The position numbers and the translations under genes were made by a program. From NCBI GenBank assembly GCA_036554605.1, contig DATBMY010000305.1, positions 1 through 7,691 of the forward strand: a stretch of 7,691 nt of DNA, read 5' to 3'. The DNA comes from DATBMY01 sp036554605. Its GTDB lineage: Bacteria; Acidobacteriota; Blastocatellia; UBA7656. Shown here piece by piece: positions 5,141 to 7,691 of the stretch (position 1 is the stretch's first letter; every line of letters begins with the position of its first letter). A model generated the notes under the pieces. It made no database searches and was not told the DNA's origin. It was given only the letters and a program-made list of their open reading frames with translations.

Positions 5141-5145
5141 GGAGG
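5141..5145 (+). promoter_or_regulatory. Ribosome binding site that favours ATG 5152 for the permease
   Basis: GGAGG lies six bases before ATG 5152 but only three before the in-frame GTG at 5149, so the ATG is the better start. It follows directly on the C-rich repeat. Confidence 0.7.
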
Positions 5146-5151
5146 TAAGTG

Positions 5152-7632
5152 ATGGACACGTTTCTCAAAGATATCAAGTACAACTTGCGCATGCTGCGCC
5201 GCAGCCCCGGTTTCACCATCGTCGCCGTCATAGCCATAGCTCTCGGCATCGGAGCCACCACAGCCATCTTTAGCGTCGCCTATGCGGTCGCGCTTCGACC
5301 GCTGCCGTATAAGGAGCCGGACCGGCTGGTAAAGATATGGCTCGATATGCAAAAGTATGGGATACCCAAAAACTGGATCTCCGAGCCCGAGCTTCTCGAT
5401 CTAAAAGAGCGCGCGCAGTCATTCGAGTCGATAGCGGCCTACTCCAGTGGCTCCGGCAGCGGGATGAATCTGACGGGCAACGGCAACCCCGAAAGAGTTA
5501 CCGCCGCGGCCGCCAGCGCCGACCTCTTTCCAGTGCTTGGTATTCAGTCCGTCATCGGCCGCGTGTTTACCCAGGATGAAGATCAGCCCGGCAAAGAGAG
5601 AGTGGTCGTGCTCAGTCACGGTTTATGGCAGCGCCGTTTCGCCTCCGACCCCGGCATCGTAAACAGCGACATCTCGCTCAACGGAACCAATTACACGGTC
5701 CTCGGAGTTATGCCCGAAGGCTTTGCGTTCCCTGAAGCCGTGGATTTATGGGTGCCTCTCGCAATCGACAGGGCGAATCTGAGGAACCGGGGCTCGCACT
5801 ATTTAGAGGTCCTGGGGCGGCTCAGGCCCGGCGTCTCTTTCGAGCAGATGCAAGCCGAGATGGCCACCATCGGGCAGGCGCTATACGAGCAGTACCCGAA
5901 CAACTACGACGGCGGGCTGACTTTCCTTCTTATACCGCTGCAAACGGAAGTCGTAGGCAATATAAAGCCGGTGATCATACTGCTCGTCGTGGCGGTCGGG
6001 CTGGTGCTTCTCATTGCCTGTTTTAATGTCGCCAACATGCTGCTTGCTCGCGCGACCGTTCGCGAAAAAGAGATAGCTCTGCGCGCGGCGCTTGGAGCCG
6101 GTCGCGGCCGGCTCATTCGCCAGTTGCTCACCGAAAGCGTTCTGCTTGCAATCATCGGCGGTGCAATTGGTGTCGCGCTCGCCTTCGCCGGGGTGAGAAT
6201 CCTTGCGGCCTTCGGGCCTAGAGAGATTCCTCGCATCGGCGAGATAGGCGTAGACTCGACCGTGCTTGCCTTCAGCATTCTCATCATTGTCGTGACCGGC
6301 ATTCTATTCGGCCTCGCGCCCGCGCTTCATATTTCTAAGCCCGACCTCAACAACGCGCTTAAGGAGGGCGGGCGCGGCTCAACCGGACGACGCCATTACC
6401 TGCGCAACATCCTTGTAGTCGGCGAAATTGCCTTCGCGCTCATGCTGCTGATCACGGCCGGTCTCACCATGCGCAGCTTCCAGCAGTTACTCGAAATCAA
6501 CCTCGGCTTTCGCGCCGATAAAGTAATGACTATGAGGCTGACGCTGCCGCAGGCAAAGTATCAGGACAACGCGAAGGTCGCGGGCTTTTACCGGCAGCTT
6601 ATCGAGAGCCTGAAGACCGCGCCCGGCGTCGAAGCGGCGGGCATCATATCTCAACTTCCATTGAGCGGCGCTTACTCATCCGGAACGACCGTAGTGGCCG
6701 ACACCGCGGCGAGCGAGAAGGTCCCGCGCACCAGTATGGGGATGCCATTTCTTGAAGCTGACCGCCGCGTCGTGAGCGCGGGCTACTTTACAAGCCTTGG
6801 CGCGGAGCTTATCGAAGGGCGATTGCTCGACGAACGCGACGACGCCAACGCGGCGAAGGTAGTGGTGGTCGACGAGAAGTTCGCCCGGACCTTCTGGCCT
6901 GACGGAAGCGCGCTCGGCAAGCGGGTTGTTGCCAGCGGCACATCTCCGCAGGACGTGCAGTATGCCGAGATAGTCGGCGTCGTCGGTCACATACACCATT
7001 ACGGAACGAACCGCGAGGGGCAGGCGCAAGCATACTTCCCCGAAGGGCGCGAGCAGATATACTTCCCCTATGCGCAGCGGCCCGCCATGCCGCGCACCAT
7101 GTTTCTGGCCGTGCGAACGTCGGGCGATCCGAAAAGCGCGCTCGGCTCCATAAGGTCGCAGGTGCAGGCGCTTGACTCGGACCTTCCCGTCTATGAAGAA
7201 AAGACCATGGGCCAGCTTATCTCGACCGCGGTCGCGCAGCCGAGGTTGAACCTCATCTTGATGGCCGTTTTCGCCGTGGCGGCTCTTGTGCTCGCGGCGG
7301 TCGGCATCTACGGGGTGATCTCGTATTCGGTCACGCAGCGGACGCACGAGATAGGCATAAGAATGGCTCTGGGGGCCAGTTCCAGCGACGTGCTCGGCAT
7401 GATTATTCGTCAGGGCATGGCGCTTTCGGCTGGCGGCATAGCCCTTGGGCTTGTGGGAGCATTCTGGGGAACGGGTCTGCTATCGAGCCTGCTCTACGGC
7501 ATAAGCGCGACGGACCCCGTGACCTTTATCGTGATTTCGGCAATCCTCGCGGGAGTGGCTCTGACAGCCTGTTTCATTCCCGCGCAACGTGCAACGCGCG
7601 TCGACCCTATGATCGCGCTCAGACATGAATAG
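5152..7632 (+). CDS. Large duplicated MacB/FtsX-type ABC permease (ADOP-like)
   Basis: An 826-residue inner-membrane permease made of two MacB-type halves in tandem. Half one has a transmembrane helix at about 21-46, a large periplasmic domain (about 50-270), then three helices near 273-296, 328-352 and 370-392. Half two repeats the plan: a helix at about 420-438, a periplasmic domain to about 695, then helices near 700-725, 755-777 and 788-808. The FtsX coupling motif appears twice, as REKEIALRAALGAGRGRL (304-321) and RTHEIGIRMALGASSSDVLG (730-749). The conserved C-terminal tail IPAQRATRVDPMIALRHE closes the protein. Length and architecture match the acidobacterial duplicated orphan permease family (ADOP). 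Members are usually found without an ATPase, but here one is adjacent in the same operon. A GHIHH cluster (612-616) lies in the second periplasmic domain. A GTG three bases upstream is also in frame, but ribosome-site spacing favours the ATG. Probable role: export of, or mechanical work on, a lipidic or peptide substrate during envelope stress. Substrate unknown. Confidence 0.94.
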   Translation: MDTFLKDIKYNLRMLRRSPGFTIVAVIAIALGIGATTAIFSVAYAVALRPLPYKEPDRLVKIWLDMQKYGIPKNWISEPELLDLKERAQSFESIAAYSSGSGSGMNLTGNGNPERVTAAAASADLFPVLGIQSVIGRVFTQDEDQPGKERVVVLSHGLWQRRFASDPGIVNSDISLNGTNYTVLGVMPEGFAFPEAVDLWVPLAIDRANLRNRGSHYLEVLGRLRPGVSFEQMQAEMATIGQALYEQYPNNYDGGLTFLLIPLQTEVVGNIKPVIILLVVAVGLVLLIACFNVANMLLARATVREKEIALRAALGAGRGRLIRQLLTESVLLAIIGGAIGVALAFAGVRILAAFGPREIPRIGEIGVDSTVLAFSILIIVVTGILFGLAPALHISKPDLNNALKEGGRGSTGRRHYLRNILVVGEIAFALMLLITAGLTMRSFQQLLEINLGFRADKVMTMRLTLPQAKYQDNAKVAGFYRQLIESLKTAPGVEAAGIISQLPLSGAYSSGTTVVADTAASEKVPRTSMGMPFLEADRRVVSAGYFTSLGAELIEGRLLDERDDANAAKVVVVDEKFARTFWPDGSALGKRVVASGTSPQDVQYAEIVGVVGHIHHYGTNREGQAQAYFPEGREQIYFPYAQRPAMPRTMFLAVRTSGDPKSALGSIRSQVQALDSDLPVYEEKTMGQLISTAVAQPRLNLILMAVFAVAALVLAAVGIYGVISYSVTQRTHEIGIRMALGASSSDVLGMIIRQGMALSAGGIALGLVGAFWGTGLLSSLLYGISATDPVTFIVISAILAGVALTACFIPAQRATRVDPMIALRHE

Positions 7633-7652
7633 GGGTCGGGGGTCGGGGGTCA
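7632..7652 (+). repeat. Three tandem GGGGTCR heptamers after the permease gene
   Basis: GGGGTCG, GGGGTCG and GGGGTCA run head to tail, starting at the last base of the permease stop codon. The segment 7641-7653 is a 13-base exact inverted match to 5119-5107. They resemble the short heptanucleotide repeats scattered between genes in some bacterial phyla. Confidence 0.75.
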
Positions 7653-7661
7653 GTGAGACCC
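7647..7661 (+). terminator. Possible weak terminator hairpin after the permease
   Basis: GGGTC (7647-7651) pairs perfectly with GACCC (7657-7661) around AGTGA, followed by GCATTTCT. The stem is only 5 bp and the T-run is short, so termination here is doubtful. The hairpin is partly built from the heptamer repeat. Confidence 0.3.
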
Positions 7662-7691
7662 GCATTTCTAATCTGCTATTTCAGATGCTTC

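Noticed and set aside
6676..7347. 223-codon minus-strand open frame inside the permease gene
   Set aside because: The His/Arg-rich translation is typical of an antisense frame; the plus-strand permease is intact through this stretch.
7632..7653. G-quadruplex in the GGGGTCR repeats
   Set aside because: Only three long G-tracts are present before the pattern ends, so an intramolecular four-tract structure is not supported.

Overview
The window looks like chromosomal DNA from a moderately GC-rich Gram-negative bacterium, most likely an Acidobacteriota member (Blastocatellia-like). Three things suggest this: a roughly 826-residue duplicated MacB/FtsX permease of the ADOP type (acidobacterial duplicated orphan permease), two secreted DUF4097-type beta-solenoid proteins beside an ECF sigma/anti-sigma pair, and G-rich heptanucleotide repeats between genes. 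The taxonomic call is inference. There are six convincing protein genes. I see no tRNA, rRNA, CRISPR array or insertion sequence.

Layout. Four genes run leftward on the minus strand: an ECF sigma factor (about 3880 to 3260), a zinc-binding membrane anti-sigma factor overlapping its 3' end (3270 to 2389), a long DUF4097 beta-solenoid protein (2286 to 1114) and a second one with repeated G-[IV]-N-G turns (1011 to 160). A 43-nt hairpin lies after the last gene, at 84-126. Two genes run rightward on the plus strand: a MacB/LolD-type ABC ATPase (4349 to 5086) and the large permease (5152 to 7632). A 459-bp intergenic region separates the two divergent arms. It has no credible gene but carries promoter-like elements pointing both ways.

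The main observation is a shared bipartite motif at three sites: in front of the sigma gene, in front of the second DUF4097 gene and upstream of the ATPase gene. It consists of TG[AC]AACCTTT, a 10-12 nt unconserved spacer of fixed length, then a TCAC-containing block. Two of the copies also share GCTCACCTACTGC exactly. The first half resembles ECF -35 elements. The simplest model is that the sigma factor autoregulates its operon and also drives the second solenoid gene and the divergent ABC transporter, so the window would be a self-contained envelope-response regulon. The signal and the transported substrate cannot be read from the sequence.

Other points: the ATPase's last codons are written by a heptamer repeat. 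The ATPase-permease junction folds into a long inverted repeat, and related repeats in opposite orientation flank the permease gene. Ribosome-binding-site positions favour moving the annotated starts of the permease and anti-sigma genes inward, and tentatively that of the sigma gene too.
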